Both the position numbers and the translations under genes were made by a program. Positions 32,145-43,944 of a stretch of 64,000 bases of DNA are shown piece by piece; position 1 is the stretch's first letter, and every line of letters starts with the position of its first letter. The stretch comes from Mytilisepta virgata. Taxonomy: Eukaryota; Mollusca; Bivalvia; Mytilida; Mytilidae. The notes beneath the pieces were generated by a model. That model was not told the DNA's origin, did no database searches, and saw only the letters and a list, made by a program, of their open reading frames with translations. The stretch covers positions 119,358,614-119,422,613 of the forward strand of contig CM051521.1 in assembly GCA_028015205.1 (NCBI GenBank), given 5' to 3'.

Positions 32145-33180
32145 CAGAGGCTCCCAAGAGTGTATCGCTCACCTAAACACCTAAGTTAATCGTTGGTTGG
32201 CAGACCATCTTATTAGACATAATTCTATAAGAGGACATTAACCTAAGGACAATTGCTGCCCATTTTGGCTTAAATTATCCAACTGTCTCGAGACAAAAAG
32301 ATCTTTTAGTGTTTTGCCCATAGGGTTTTATGTAAACTACAGTGTATGTTTGGCTACGGCACCAATCTTGAATGGCACCATTCAAGTCGTCCCAAAAACC
32401 AAATAACCACCACAAAGTGAAACTTAAAGGGTCCAATTAGTCATGATTATAATAGTTAATTACATTTTTAGAAGTATGTTAGCTTATAATCATTATAAAA
32501 GAGAGGATACAGGTACATATGTCATGACCACAAATTACAATCTTTGATACCAATTGGCAATTTACTATGTTTTGCTATGGCCAGTATTTTAGTTGTTGGA
32601 GTGAATATGGAATATAGTATAAAGAGGACCAAAAAGGAGCATTGCTACTTAGTTAAGTTTAAATTTGCCCACTGGCTTAAGACGGGTTTTTTTTAAAGTT
32701 ATTTTCCAACAAGTTTGTTAGACTATGTCTTTTAGGGGCAATAACTTGAAATTGCATGATGGACAATATCAGTCCTATTACATCATTGGTAGATCTTATC
32801 ATGCTTAATTTTTAAATTTACAGTTCTCTATCTAATGAAGAGTGCATATTATGAATACAAAAATAATCATACTCAATATACCAATTCCTTGTATACAAAT
32901 TTGATTTTTTACAGTGAAAAAAACAGTTTCCATCCAACTTCTTGTAGTGCATTAATTTGGGTAAAATTTAAGACCCAGCTTTTACCACCTGTAAATGATA
33001 CCTAACCCAGTACCGGTAGTGTTGACCGATTTGATATCAGCTGCACAATATGGAATTCATAGTTGGCATATTGTAAAACAGATATCAAGATTAAACAGCT
33101 CAACCTTTTATCACGAGCTTATTAAAAAATGTTATGGATGTGGCCAACATTTTGGACAGACGAAGGGTCCCACCACATGA
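32145..33180 (+). repeat. Family C-like element
   Basis: Starts CCAGAGGCTCCCAAGAGTGT then ATCGCTCACCTAA, a diverged family C head. The rest is weakly repetitive and its end is not clear. The frame at 32995-33180 shows no domain and is not called as a gene. Confidence 0.5.
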
Positions 33181-33345
33181 TTTGTTTTTAAAACATTTTT
33201 ACAATTGCACATATACTAGTCCAAAAACAAAACAGATTAAAAAGTCTCTACAACTTCAAAATACATATTTTCATCTCCACAGACCATGCCTGACAAATAT
33301 GCCCTTATTTTGAAATGAGGAATGTTGTGATACATAGTGAAGTAA

Positions 33346-34085
33346 ACTAGAGGCTCTCAAGAGCCTGTTTCGCTCACCTGGATTTAACTTGTCCACCTTC
33401 AGCAGGACTGATAGTGTAAGTGTAGCAGTTATCTTGGCTAGCTTTCCCATAGGTTCAATGTTAAACAAAGTTAGGGTGTGGTGGTCATCTTAGTTGACAT
33501 TCAAGGTTATCAAACACAATTCTGAAAGACACCATTGCTGGTATTAGTTTGGTGTCCAAATGGCCAAGTTTAAGGTATAGTGACTGCAAATTAAATTTTC
33601 CCATAGGATCCTTTGTTAAACTATGTTCAGCTTTGTTGGCCATCTTGATTGACAGGCCAGGTCAGCAGACACAATTATGAATGGGGAACATTTAATGACC
33701 ATTGTTGCCAAGTCTGGTCCCAATTGGCCAATTGGTCTCAGATCAGAATATTTTTGAATGAATTTTCCCAAAGGGTCCTATATTAAACGAAGTTCAGCTG
33801 TGATGGCCATCTTTGTTGACAGTCCGGGTCATAGGACATAGTTCTGAAAAAGGACCACCTAAGGGCCATTTCTGCCAAGTTTGGTTCCAATTGGTTATTA
33901 GGGGTTTCAAACAAAAAGATTTTTTAATGAATTTTCCCATACGGTCATTTGTTTAACTAAGTTCGGCTGTGGCGGCCATCTTGGTTAACATTCTGGGTCA
34001 TCGGACACAATTCTGACAGAGGACCATTTCTGCCATGTTTGGTTCCAACTGGCTCTGTAGTTTCTGACATCTTGAATTTCATATT
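33346..34085 (+). repeat. Family C element with tandem core
   Basis: Head CTAGAGGCTCTCAAGAGCCT then GTTTCGCTCACCTGG. The core repeats blocks with TTGGTTCCAATTGG, TTTTCCCATA and GGCCATCTTGGTTGAC at roughly 130-150-bp spacing. The end lies near 34085. Confidence 0.62.
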
Positions 34086-34720
34086 GGCATGAAAAACATG
34101 AAGTTTGTGTACTTTTAATATGGTTTTCCATATTACAGTCATATCTAATTTATCATATTTTCTATTTTGATGTGTACAATGATGTATTTAGACTGAACGT
34201 TCCAAGTATAATGTATTTATTTCAGTTCTTTTTTCATTTTTCTTTTCAATCTTATTTGATTTAATTTACTACGTTTTTTTAAATCTGTAAAAATTTTAAT
34301 GGTATGATGTCTGAAAAGTAAAGTATATGAATTTTCATAAACAATCACAAGTATTTCTGGTGGAAATTGCTTTTCTTCTTTTTCAATTTTTCCAAGATAA
34401 ATGAAACAAACTATAGTTTTGATACTATTATGTAATGTCCTTTTGACACATTAATAAAATAAAACACCGAAATTTTGTAGTAATCTACCTGTCAAGATTA
34501 GAATCATGCCATGATTAACATAAAATAATATATAAAACTTACCCACCTATTTGACAAATATTAACGCAAAGAGTTTGACATACATACATTGTTACTTTTT
34601 GATAAATCAGTAATACATGATTTTCAAAATAATCAAGACTCCATATTCCACTCTACATTGTACACAATGCCACTTTAAAATGCTGTAAGTTTCATTGGCT
34701 CAAGGTCGTTTGTTGGCTTT
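34086..34720. other. Intergenic sequence, nothing recognised
   Basis: AT-rich; no coding or repeat signal recognised. Confidence 0.5.
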
Positions 34721-34726
34721 GTGGGA

Positions 34727-34791
34727 GGTGGAGCTTCTGCCATGGTATAACATGCATCTTGCTCATATTATACCATAGCTTAAGCTCCACC
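34727..34791. repeat. Compact hairpin, 27-bp arms
   Basis: Arm GGTGGAGCTTCTGCCATGGT with ATAACAT pairs with the reverse complement at 34765-34791 (GGTGGAGCTTAAGCTATGGT, ATAATAT) with about five mismatches and a loop of 11 bases. Size is like a small MITE core or a microRNA precursor. Confidence 0.6.
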
Positions 34792-35199
34792 CATTCTGTA
34801 TATAAATACAATGGATTTCTGAGACTAAAGATGGAATTATGGTATAATATTAAGATCCGCATAATTTGGAATTGTTTATCTGGATTATGATCGATTATGT
34901 CCAACAAAAATGCAGAATTTCTGTCTCTCAGTGATTAAGTAATAATTAAACATTTACTATCAGAAGCACTACACATATTAAAACCGTGATTATATTGTGT
35001 GATTAAAATATTCTAATTCATATTATATTGAGCTATGTCCCTTTGACCTGCTGACTCTCCCTCTATCAACTTATTCACATTTTTCAATGTTTTCTCTGTT
35101 TATTGACATTGTTTACATTTATATGTTTGTGATTGATATGCCTGTCATACAGTCACTTGTTTAGGAAGAGGGGGCATATAATTTTTTGAAACAAGTGCC

Positions 35200-35820
35200 T
35201 GTGCTATGGTCTGTCATCATGTCATGTATTTTTTAAAGGACTGGAACAAAAAGTCAGAAAAACAAGAGGGAAAACTTAATACCTACTTTAAAATAAAAAA
35301 ATGTTTTTCTCAAGAAACATATTTATCTATTAACAACGTTCAATTGAGAAGGGCTTTATGTCAAATAAGAATAAGTGTCCATGAACTGAAAATAGAAAGA
35401 GATTGATATATATAAGAATCCCTATATAGAACGTTCGCAAAGAATATGTGAAAAATGGTCTTCAAATCAAACAGAAGATGAAATTGCATTTTATAATTAA
35501 TTGCCCATTATATAATAACAACAGAGAAATCATGTTTAATAATATAGGTGAGTTTTGTACAAAATTTAAAGATCTTCCAAAGGAGGCAAATTTTATATGG
35601 CTTTTAACAAATGAAGATATATCAGTACTCAAATTTCTGGGGAAATATATAATTGATTGTCTAAATATCAGACAAGGTTGATAACTCTGGTCCTGTCCAG
35701 CATAGCATAGCTTTTATTCTATTTTCATTGTAATTTATGCTAATGAATCAATGTTGTATATGTTGTTATATCTTCCCTTGTGAGGGCCCATGATAGGAAC
35801 AATAAAAATATTCTATTCTG
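35200..35820 (+). mobile_element. LINE 3' end, C-terminal zinc-binding region, decayed
   Basis: Two frames give LRRALCQIRISVHELKIERD and, after stops, LHFIINCPLYNNN and FLGKYIIDCLNIRQG. This is the LINE C-terminal block (RxSxHxLxIExG ... HFxxxCPLY). The 3' UTR ends with AATAAAAATATTCTATTCTG, a (ATTCT)n tail. The element is 5'-truncated and its frames are broken. Confidence 0.72.
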
Positions 35821-36303
35821 TATGGGCCCTTTGAGTTGGAAATAAAGACATGTTAATTCTAAAGCATTAACCAGTTTGACCCACATTAGATATATATTAT
35901 TCTAAATTTAACTTCATACACTGAGAAAAAAGTCAAATCTGACCAAAGGGGCCGAAATACAAAACTTCTGGTGAAGCAAAAACACGCCTCCACATGACAG
36001 TGACTGGTATAGAAGGGGTAGCAATATGATAACCTTTTTTCGTAGGAACTGTACCAGGTACCCAGTCTTTTGAGTGAATAATATGAAAAAGAAATCCGGA
36101 AAAACACGATAAAATTTGCGGTATTGGGCTCTGAAAAGGTTTTCTTTCGATATAACCCAATTTTTACGCTCCTTTAACTAGCAAACGAATAATTGAAGCA
36201 ATGATATGAGGTAAAAGTCCATAAGCCCCACCCCCCCCAAAAAAACAAACAAACAAACATAGAACTACAAATAATACAAATACAAAATATTTATTTCCAA
36301 ATC
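35821..36303. other. Intergenic sequence, nothing recognised
   Basis: No gene or repeat ends recognised. A C run and a CAAA run lie at 36225-36258. Confidence 0.45.
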
Positions 36304-38160
36304 CAGGGGCGGGTCCAGGTGAGGGCGTAATGGGCGTACGTCCCCCCTTAAAAAAAAAAACTATCGTAATCTGCTTATATTGTATTGAATATGGCAATTT
36401 ATCATATTCATTAATTAAACACATACTCTAAAATATACTTGCTCCAAGTCAGGAACCGTTACATTAGTGCATTTCACAATTATTTTATGTTTTTTAGCCA
36501 AAAAAAGGTCCAAAAAAAATTTTCGATTCGCTCCGCTCTGCAAAAATTTTATTATCCGTGTAAGCGTAATTTCATTCCGCCGTGTATTTATTCCGGGTAA
36601 CGGTTTTTCACTAGGGAATATTGGATGTAATTAGTGTGAAAACGTCGATATTGATTTCGTTGTTTTGTTTACATTAGACCGGTTTGTTGTTTACTTTCTT
36701 TTCATACATCATTGACCTCGCAATATATATTTTAATGAATTTAATATTTTGGTACTTTTTGTACATAGGATAAAACTCTCTAGTGTATATTTGACTGAGT
36801 AAGGAGTCTCTTTTGATAGTTACAAACAATACATGTATTGTGATTTTAGCTGATTTGAATAGTCTCCCTTTATTCGGTCTTGATAAATTTTTTTCTGAAT
36901 AAGATGTTTAAAATAAGTTGAAACCTTTAATACAAATAAAAATATAAATGAGCATTAGTTATCTAACTGTAAACCTTTTTTATTTTAAAATGCGTTCAGT
37001 ATGTTATTAAAATTTGTAATTTATTTTATTTTTTAATATCTTTTCTTTAAATTCACATGGTAAACATATTACAATTTAAATTGAACTCACTACTGAGTCC
37101 GTGCGAGACCCAAATAGGTAGTCAAGGACGTTAAAAACTCCCTCGATCGATCACTACTGAATAGTAAATTTTATTGTTTTAATACATAGATACTTTATTG
37201 TAAATAGGATGAAATTACCTAGTATATTCCTGTTGCATTTTGAACTATGGGTGGTTATTTACATGTCGCTGTGTATTTTATAAATGTGATTTGTGTGGAT
37301 TAACATTATCTCCCTTTAATAGGTTCGGATTCATTTTTCTTCAGTCCATAAGATGTTATTTATAAGTTTGATTTGGCTTAAAACAAACTAAAATATTAAG
37401 AAGCTTTGATTATCTAAGTGTTAAAATATTTAAATTTTGATATGCATTCACTATTTATGAATATTCCATTGTTCAATATATTTGAAATACCTTATTTTTG
37501 ATTTCACCTGATAAACATTGATAAAGTTATAACAAATAAATCAGGAGATGTTGCGGTGCAGAGAATACCAGTCTTTCTTAAGTTCCCTATACGTTCAATG
37601 TAGAAATTTATTTTTTAAATTGTCAAATGTGCGACAGATTATTTTTTTCAATACAAGTGCAGACCAGAAATATTTTTTTTACCAAAATCAGGGTCAGGAT
37701 ATTTTTTCTAAAAAAACTCACCCCCTCACTTATTTAAAATGATTACTTAAACACTTCATCATTGTCTGGATCTAAAGCACTAGTGTAATCATTCCTGGTT
37801 CCAAATCACTAGTGTAATCATTCCGGGTACAAAAGCACTAGTGTAATCATTCCTGGATAAAAAACACTAGTTTATTTTGTCCATTTATCACATAAATCAT
37901 TTATGCAAGTTTCAGTATATTCAAATACCCCCCAAAAATACCAAGCCCCATTTTTTATATAGTTCCCCTTCAAAAAAACCCTCTTTAGAATGTTAGAATG
38001 TGTGGTGGATATTTTACACTGGATCCGGAGAAAAAAACCTAGAGATATTTTGTTGGTGGATAAAAAACACTAGGGGTTTTCATCCGCCGGATAAAGTACA
38101 CTGGCGGAATCAAACCACTGTTACATCCGCCCCCTTTCAAATATCCTGGAAACGCCCCTG
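36304..38160. mobile_element. Candidate hAT-like nonautonomous element with CAGGGGCG ends
   Basis: The left end CAGGGGCGGGTCCAGG and the right end, reverse-complemented, CAGGGGCGTTTCCAGG match at 14 of 16 bases. AAATC lies immediately outside both ends, a 5-bp direct repeat. CAGGGGC ends are typical of hAT elements, some of which make 5-bp duplications (established); assignment is inferred. The 1.86-kb interior has no transposase frame. It holds three tandem units with GCACTAGTGTAATCATTCC at 37777-37860, and related GGATAAA...CACTAG sequences at 38040-38100. Confidence 0.5.
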
Positions 38161-38393
38161 AAATCAATGGGTCCAGAAAGGGCATTTCAATTACAATAAA
38201 ACAGTAGAAAGAAAAAGAAAAGAAAGAGACAATTAAATATTGGATATGATTAGACAATATGAGTTGCATCAGGGATCATATAATACTTCATATACAGTTC
38301 CTGGTTGAATTAAATAATATGGCAAAAAGTGTTCGGGGAGAGAAGCTGGACTAAGGGAGGTAACTCAATTTGTTTTATCAATATTTTGATTTT
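38161..38393. other. Spacer
   Basis: Short spacer before a pearl-like element; nothing recognised. Confidence 0.4.
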
Positions 38394-41061
38394 TGTCGAG
38401 CCTGTGACTTAAGTCGCAGAAAGCACGACATATGGATAGTGATCCGGCGGCGGCAGCGGCAGCGGCGTTAACTAACTTCTTAAAACCTTTATATTTTAGA
38501 AGGTGGAAGACCTGGATGCTTTATACTTTGTATATAGATACCTTATGTTACGAAGTTTCCGTATGTCATATGTTCATTGTCGTTGACCTCATTTTCATGG
38601 TTCAGTGACTACTTGAAAAAAAAGTTCAGATTTTTTGTAATGTTAATTTCTCTCTTATTATGAGTAATAGGATAACTATATTTTGTATGTGCATACCTTA
38701 CAAGGTCCTCATACCCGTCAGACAGTTTTCAATTGACCTCTACCCCATTTCAATGATCAGTGAACAAAGTTAAGTTTTGGTGGTCAAGTCCATATCTCAG
38801 ATACTTTAAGCAATAGGTCTAGTATATTTGGTGTATGGAAGGATTGTAAGGTGTACATGTCCAACTGGCAGGTGTCATCTGACCTTTTCAATTTCAATTT
38901 CAAATATTTTATTGAATAAACAAATGGATTGGACAACAGGCTAAGCCTATACAAATCCTCTCCAAAAACAAGATGGAACATATAAACAAGTACATAATAT
39001 GGATTGCAAGCAAATAAACACAATATACAGCACAAAAGTATCTTATATAATGTAAAAGCTAAATCAGACATAATATAGGACATATTAATTAAAATTATTC
39101 AATTTGACTCTGAAAATAATGTTATATAGGTAGATAGCAATTGAATTTTAATCTTTACTTTAAAAAAAAGTGTTCATTATTATTAACAAAGAGTATTGTT
39201 GAATAATCTGGTCTATAAGTTAAATAGTGGTCCATCAATGAATGTATAATTAATAAGATAATTGAAAAAGATATTAGCTTTCTTAAAACAGTACACAACC
39301 AAGTGTAGTTATAAAAGCAAGAAAGTATTCATTTTTAGGTGAGGATAATAAGAAAGGAAGCAGCCTAATCAATTTACTTGAAAAAAAATAGAACAAGAAC
39401 ACTTGTGCTGTGTAATAATATATATATACAAACAAGACAAGACCAAACATTGGAAGCAATTACCTAATACATCTTGAGAGCCCATGTACTAATCATTTAA
39501 GTATTTGAACTGATTATTATATTATATTAATATATTTGTATATAAGCATACATGCTATTCTAAAAGTATATATATTCAAGTAAATCTCTTAGTATTGCAA
39601 ATAAAAGTAAGCACAGCATTTGTTATTTCTGTATTGTTCTCTTGAGACTGAGCATTTGAGCCATGAAGAAGAATATCTAAGTCTATGATATCACTATAGG
39701 CTTGTAAATCTGTAAATAATTGTTCACGTTGTCTATTAAATAAAGGGCAGCTATAGAAGAAATGAAAAGTGTCCTCCACTCCACCACCACAGGCACACAT
39801 AGCATCATCAGAAATATGTGAGAGAAACAAATGGTGCTTAAGATCACTCACTTCATTTCGTAACTGACAATATATAATATTTAAAGCACGAGTTCCTAAC
39901 GAGAAGTGTCCAGGAGGTCTCTCCAGGTCCTTATTAAGTGCACGTTTAAACAGAGATAGGGATGTAATATTTTGAATAGAAGTATCCAGCTTGTTCCAAG
40001 CATCAAATGAACTTGGAAAGAAGCTGTGTTGATAGGCCATAGTGCGAGAATTTGGAATATTAAAATATCTAGGGTTTCTAAGCATGTAAGAGTCATCATC
40101 ATTTATGTTAACAAACGACAGTACATGATCAGAGATATAATTTGGCAGGAACCCATGCAAGGCTTTGTATATAAATATTAATTTTTGTTTTCTTCTACGC
40201 TCGTGTAATGAGTCCCAGCCAAGTTCTGAATACAATTTGGACCTGGAGGTGCCTCGTCTCATTCCAGTCACAATACGTGCCGCTTCATATTGAATCGATT
40301 CAATCAGGTCAGATTCTTGTTTAGTACAGTTATCCCAAATGATATTTCCATATTCTAATATGGGTCTTACAAAACCAATGTATAATTTTTCAAGGGATTT
40401 TCTGTCTAAAGAATGTTTCAATAATCTGAGAATATTGATTCTAGAGCAGGCTCTAGAGTAAATATCATTAATATGATCTTTCCAGTTTCCCTTTGAGTTA
40501 AAATTTAATCCCAAATGTTTGTGGTTAGTAGTATTGGCTAATTGAATGCCATTCATGAATAGGTTTGGGACATTGACGTCACATTTTCTTGTAAATAGCA
40601 TTGACTTTGTTTTTGTGGCATTAAAAGTGACCCCCCAGTCTGAAGCCCATTGGTGTAGTTCCTCAATCTGACCTTGACCTCATTTTCATGGTTCAATGGT
40701 TATAGTTACGTTTTGTGTTTTGGCATGTTTTTCGAATGCTGTATGCAATAGGTCTACTTTATTTGGTGTATGGAAGGATTGTAAGGTGTACATGTTCAAC
40801 TGACCTTGACATCATTTATAAGGTTCTGTGGTTAAAGTTAAGTTTTTGTGTTTTGGTATTTTTTATAAAAATATATGTAATAGGTAAACTATATTTGGTG
40901 TATGGAAATATTTTGCGATGAACATGTCAGTCTGGTAGGTTTTATTTGACCTTGACCTGATTTTCACAGTTCATTGCTTAATGTTAAGTTTTTGTCTGAT
41001 AGCATTTACTTTCATTAGAAATACACGACAGACGAGATATTTTTGTGTGTCCACTCTTGTT
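38394..41061 (+). repeat. Pearl-like element (family A) interrupted by a LINE
   Basis: Starts TGTCGAGCCTGTGACTTAAG then TCGCAGAAAG, with a CGGCGGCGGCAGCGGCAGCG run, and ends GACGAGATATTTTTGTGTGT then CCACTCTTGT. The core is split at TCTGACCTT by a LINE inserted at 38887-40665. About 850 bp remain once the LINE is left out. Confidence 0.82.
38887..40665 (-). mobile_element. 5'-truncated LINE with exact 10-bp target duplication
   Basis: ATCTGACCTT stands on both sides (38877-38886 and 40666-40675), so this is a single 1779-bp insertion. On the minus strand a frame runs from about 40663 to the stop at 39576: LHQWASDWGVTFNATKTK, the thumb region, a WNKLDTSIQN motif, and a C-terminal finger with MCACGGGVEDTFHFFYSCPL. 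The catalytic YADD core is missing, so it is 5'-truncated. The 3' end has AATAAA and a TTGAAATTGAAATTGAA tail. The frame is intact over at least 341 codons, so the insertion is young relative to the other LINEs here. Confidence 0.9.
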
Positions 41062-41440
41062 CCTTATATCATAGTTTAAATCTATATAATCACATAGCGA
41101 TGAAATAAAATTTACATCATCATTTACCATTATCCATAAAAATAAATCATGTAATTCTAAAGACTTTAACTTAGGGTATCTTAAAAAAAGTTTATCTATA
41201 AAAACAATTTTATTAGTGTTATATATTGGACATTTGAGAAGGAAATGCAATTCATCCTCTACAGAATTACTGTTGTGACAATTCTGGCAGAATCTTTCAC
41301 ATCTTGGAATAATTTCATTTTTGCCGGAAAAGTTTATCCTGCGTTCATGACAGCCAGTTTCAACCCTCAGGACGTGATTTCTGAGTCTAAACCTTGCCAG
41401 GGTGCGCCGTTTTTCAAAATTGTTTGTAAATAAATAATTT
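41062..41440 (-). pseudogene. LINE C-terminal fragment next to family A element
   Basis: Minus-strand frame: RRTLARFRLRNHVLRVETGC, then FCQNCHNSNSVEDELHFLLK CPIY and FLWIMVNDD. This is the complete C-terminal zinc-binding block (CxxC...HFxxxCP) of a LINE related to those at 35.5 and 62.3 kb. Its 3' end is cut by the family A element, which therefore probably inserted into it. Confidence 0.75.
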
Positions 41441-41835
41441 TCAGCCGTTTCTGGTCCTTTTTAGCGAATTGTTCCCTCTCGGTTTAGATTTTGATTACTT
41501 ATCCCCTCTGCATGCGAGACGGGAATAAAAAAGTATATTTGCATACCAAGAATTATGGCCCTTATTAATATGTGTGTACTCATTGTAAGCACATTTTAGT
41601 AATGAACTGTTTTTCCACTCTCATTCATAACCATTCATTCCCTTTTCATCCTGATTTGGTTTATTGGTGAACAATACAAAACATTTAAATTTAAGTTCAA
41701 GTCGTGACCACAACGTGTGAAAGCCTGTCTTCCCAAGTCAGGGAAATTAGTAGTAAGTAATTCCAATTGTGGCTATTTTCCCCACTATTTTCACTGGTTG
41801 GCTACAATATTCTAGTGGCTACGTCTCTGAGGGCT
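41441..41835. other. Spacer, nothing recognised
   Basis: No open frame or repeat recognised. Confidence 0.4.
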
Positions 41836-42023
41836 ACGTAGGATTTCCCCGGATAGCCCCATGGTAACATTTAGCGTCTGCGCAATGCCAAATCCGGGTT
41901 ATTTGTGACGTAAGAAACAGGTCGACCTCCTTTTCAGGTCCAGTCGTGTGTACATGTGTGCTAGTGCCGGCACCTTTGACAATATAGAGAACAAACAGCT
42001 TGTCTGGGAAAACAACATTCATC
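41836..42023 (+). promoter_or_regulatory. GC-richer stretch, candidate promoter and first exon of the ADP/ATP carrier gene
   Basis: This stretch is clearly richer in G and C than its surroundings. It contains GTCTGCGCAATGCC (NRF-1-like), TGACGTAAG (CRE-like) and ends AACAACATTCATC|GTAAGT with a strong splice donor at 42024. The carrier ATG at 47870 directly follows a splice acceptor (TTTTGCAG), so a noncoding first exon must exist upstream; this is the best candidate I see. The link over 5.8 kb is inference. Confidence 0.35.
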
Positions 42024-43058
42024 GTAAGTGTTCAGGATCATCCAGTTTTGTTATTTCCCCATCTTGTCACTTTTGTGATCTTTTTTGATTGGAAATTTTG
42101 GGAAACGGAAAGTTTTATTCTCAAGGTGAATTTCAACCCCTCTTTGAAAAGTTGACATTGAAAGTAACTTCTCGTATAAAACACTTCCTTGCCGTAGAAC
42201 ACAGTCATAGGCTTTCAGCAAATCAAGTTGAATCCAAATTTCACCTGCCGAGTCCAAAAAGTAATGAAGTTTAGTAGTTCTTTTCTACGACCTTCATAAC
42301 AGTAGAAAATTTGTCCCTCTTGCAATGGCTGTTAATGTAGCCTTAGGACTTTAATAATTTTCTATCATAAAAGTGACATTTTGGTCTGCCATAATTTAAT
42401 TTTTTGAAACAAAAATGCATTTTTCAGAAATATCCCAATCCTAACTGTTTCTTCTCTAAGGCTAAGATCACAGTTGTCCATTAAACAAATGAGATGCAGA
42501 TTAAGTATTAAGACTGCGACACACAGTATAAGTATTAGTGGAAGGGAGATATCAAATTTCAAATCGCTTCAGCCTGCTGTTCTTGCACATTTCTGCAGTA
42601 AATTAATTAAAATTTCAATAAAATGCCTACATGTACCTTTTAACGTTTACTATCGATCAAATGGGTGTATTATCTCATTTTCCTCAGATTTTTTATTACT
42701 AATAAATGGAAGAAATAACATGAAATATAACACATGCACAGAGTAGAAGCTTACAGAACTGCAGAAGCCAGTAAACTATGAGTATTAAAGGAGCAACAAA
42801 AATCTTTTGAGATTTCACATACAAATATATAATTCATAACAGTTCTAATAATTGATAGAAATGAGCATATAATATGAAATCATAAAATATGCATAAAATG
42901 TCACTTGTAATATTAAACGTATTACAACATTCATAAAACACACTCTTATGAAGATATTAATTTCATGCAATTGTTTTGTTGTTTGGAAAATAATAAATCA
43001 TTTCTCATAGAAAAGAGAGATGAAGTTAGACAACAATTTTTAATATATATGGGTTTCT
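42024..43058. other. Spacer, nothing firmly recognised
   Basis: AT-rich. A minus-strand peptide LDLLKAYDCV at about 42210 recalls reverse-transcriptase motif A, but no other motif supports it. Confidence 0.4.
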
Positions 43059-43071
43059 GTTGCCTAGCAAC
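43059..43071. promoter_or_regulatory. Perfect palindromic X-box (RFX-type) motif
   Basis: GTTGCCTAGCAAC fits the RFX X-box GTNRCC-N(0-3)-RGYAAC with inverted half-sites and a 1-base spacer. It is followed by CATATG and GTAACG. Whether it is used is unknown; no ciliary gene is visible nearby. Confidence 0.4.
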
Positions 43072-43161
43072 CATATGTAACGTAGCTTCCCTCGTTTACG
43101 ATAGAAGTTATAGAACTGTAACAGGTTCATAACCACCCTCCATTAGCTCCACTAGTGGAGT

Positions 43162-43241
43162 ACTCCTTTAGCTCAGTTGGTAGAGCGGTGGACTTCTGAA
43201 ACAAAGGTTCCTGGTTCCGGGTTCGATCCCCTGTTGGTGCG
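43162..43241 (+). pseudogene. tRNA-like sequence, probably pseudogene or SINE head
   Basis: It has a perfect A box TAGCTCAGTTGG (43169-43180) and B box GGTTCGATCCC (43220-43230), and a good D arm GCTC/GAGC. The acceptor stem (ACTCCTT against TTGGTGC) and anticodon stem do not pair, so a working tRNA is unlikely. It is more likely a pol III pseudogene or the head of a decayed SINE. Confidence 0.55.
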
Positions 43242-43944
43242 TTAAGTAATTTTGGGAGACAAATCATGCGCTACTGTTACACATAAATAGGTTTGTATCA
43301 AATTTTTCTAATAAATTTTTTCCTTTTTATCGTATTTTACTTATAAATGGACTTAGTTTTCTTCCTGTTAACAGAACAAACAGTGTGCAGTTAAAGTTTT
43401 TAAAACATTAATTACTTTCTTGGATTTGTACCAACTTTGACAGAAGCTTCTTAACATGTTGAGAAAAATTATGTACATTCAACTATTACACAGAAAACGT
43501 AGACAGCAGACGAGACACTGGAAATTTTTATGTCTCCCAGTCTACAAAATACATTTCCAAATTATGGGAACCAATTCTGAATTTAAATATTTCTCTGTGA
43601 GAACGTCAAGATTTTCAAATAAGATTCAATTTTAAAGTTATTTTTATATAATCTAAAGGTTCCCAACTTGTTTCTTTGATTTGATATTTTAGTTTAATCA
43701 AAGTTCATATTTCAAACTTCTACACTAAATTTGAGATTTTTTGATACTAAGATTTTTAATATAAATTTTTCTGTTCAGAATATATTTACATGTAGAGGAG
43801 AGATTAAAAATTTAAATATACTATAAATACAGTTTATCAATGAAACATGCCCATCTGAATCTAAAGATCTGGATAATCATTAATATAACAAGTACTTACT
43901 TTGGCATTGCCTTAAAAAAGTTTAGACAAAATGCTACTTCAAAC
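43242..43944. other. Spacer, nothing recognised
   Basis: AT-rich, no coding frame or repeat family recognised. Confidence 0.45.

Noticed and set aside
32995..33180. 61-codon frame with CYGCGQHFGQ
   Set aside because: A single C-x-x-C is not a zinc finger, and the stretch lies in a family C-like element.
37090..37145. CTGAGTCC ... CCCAAATAGG ... GGACGTTAAAAAC, similar to a hammerhead with a GUCC/GGAC stem
   Set aside because: The catalytic core is incomplete: CUGANGA is short by two bases and GAAA is replaced by GTTAAAA. It could be a very decayed copy, but it does not support a call.
42051..42257. Minus-strand LDLLKAYDCVL resembling reverse-transcriptase motif A
   Set aside because: None of the other RT motifs lies nearby in any frame, so one weak motif is not enough.
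43162..43241. Functional tRNA gene
   Set aside because: A and B boxes are good, but the acceptor and anticodon stems do not pair.
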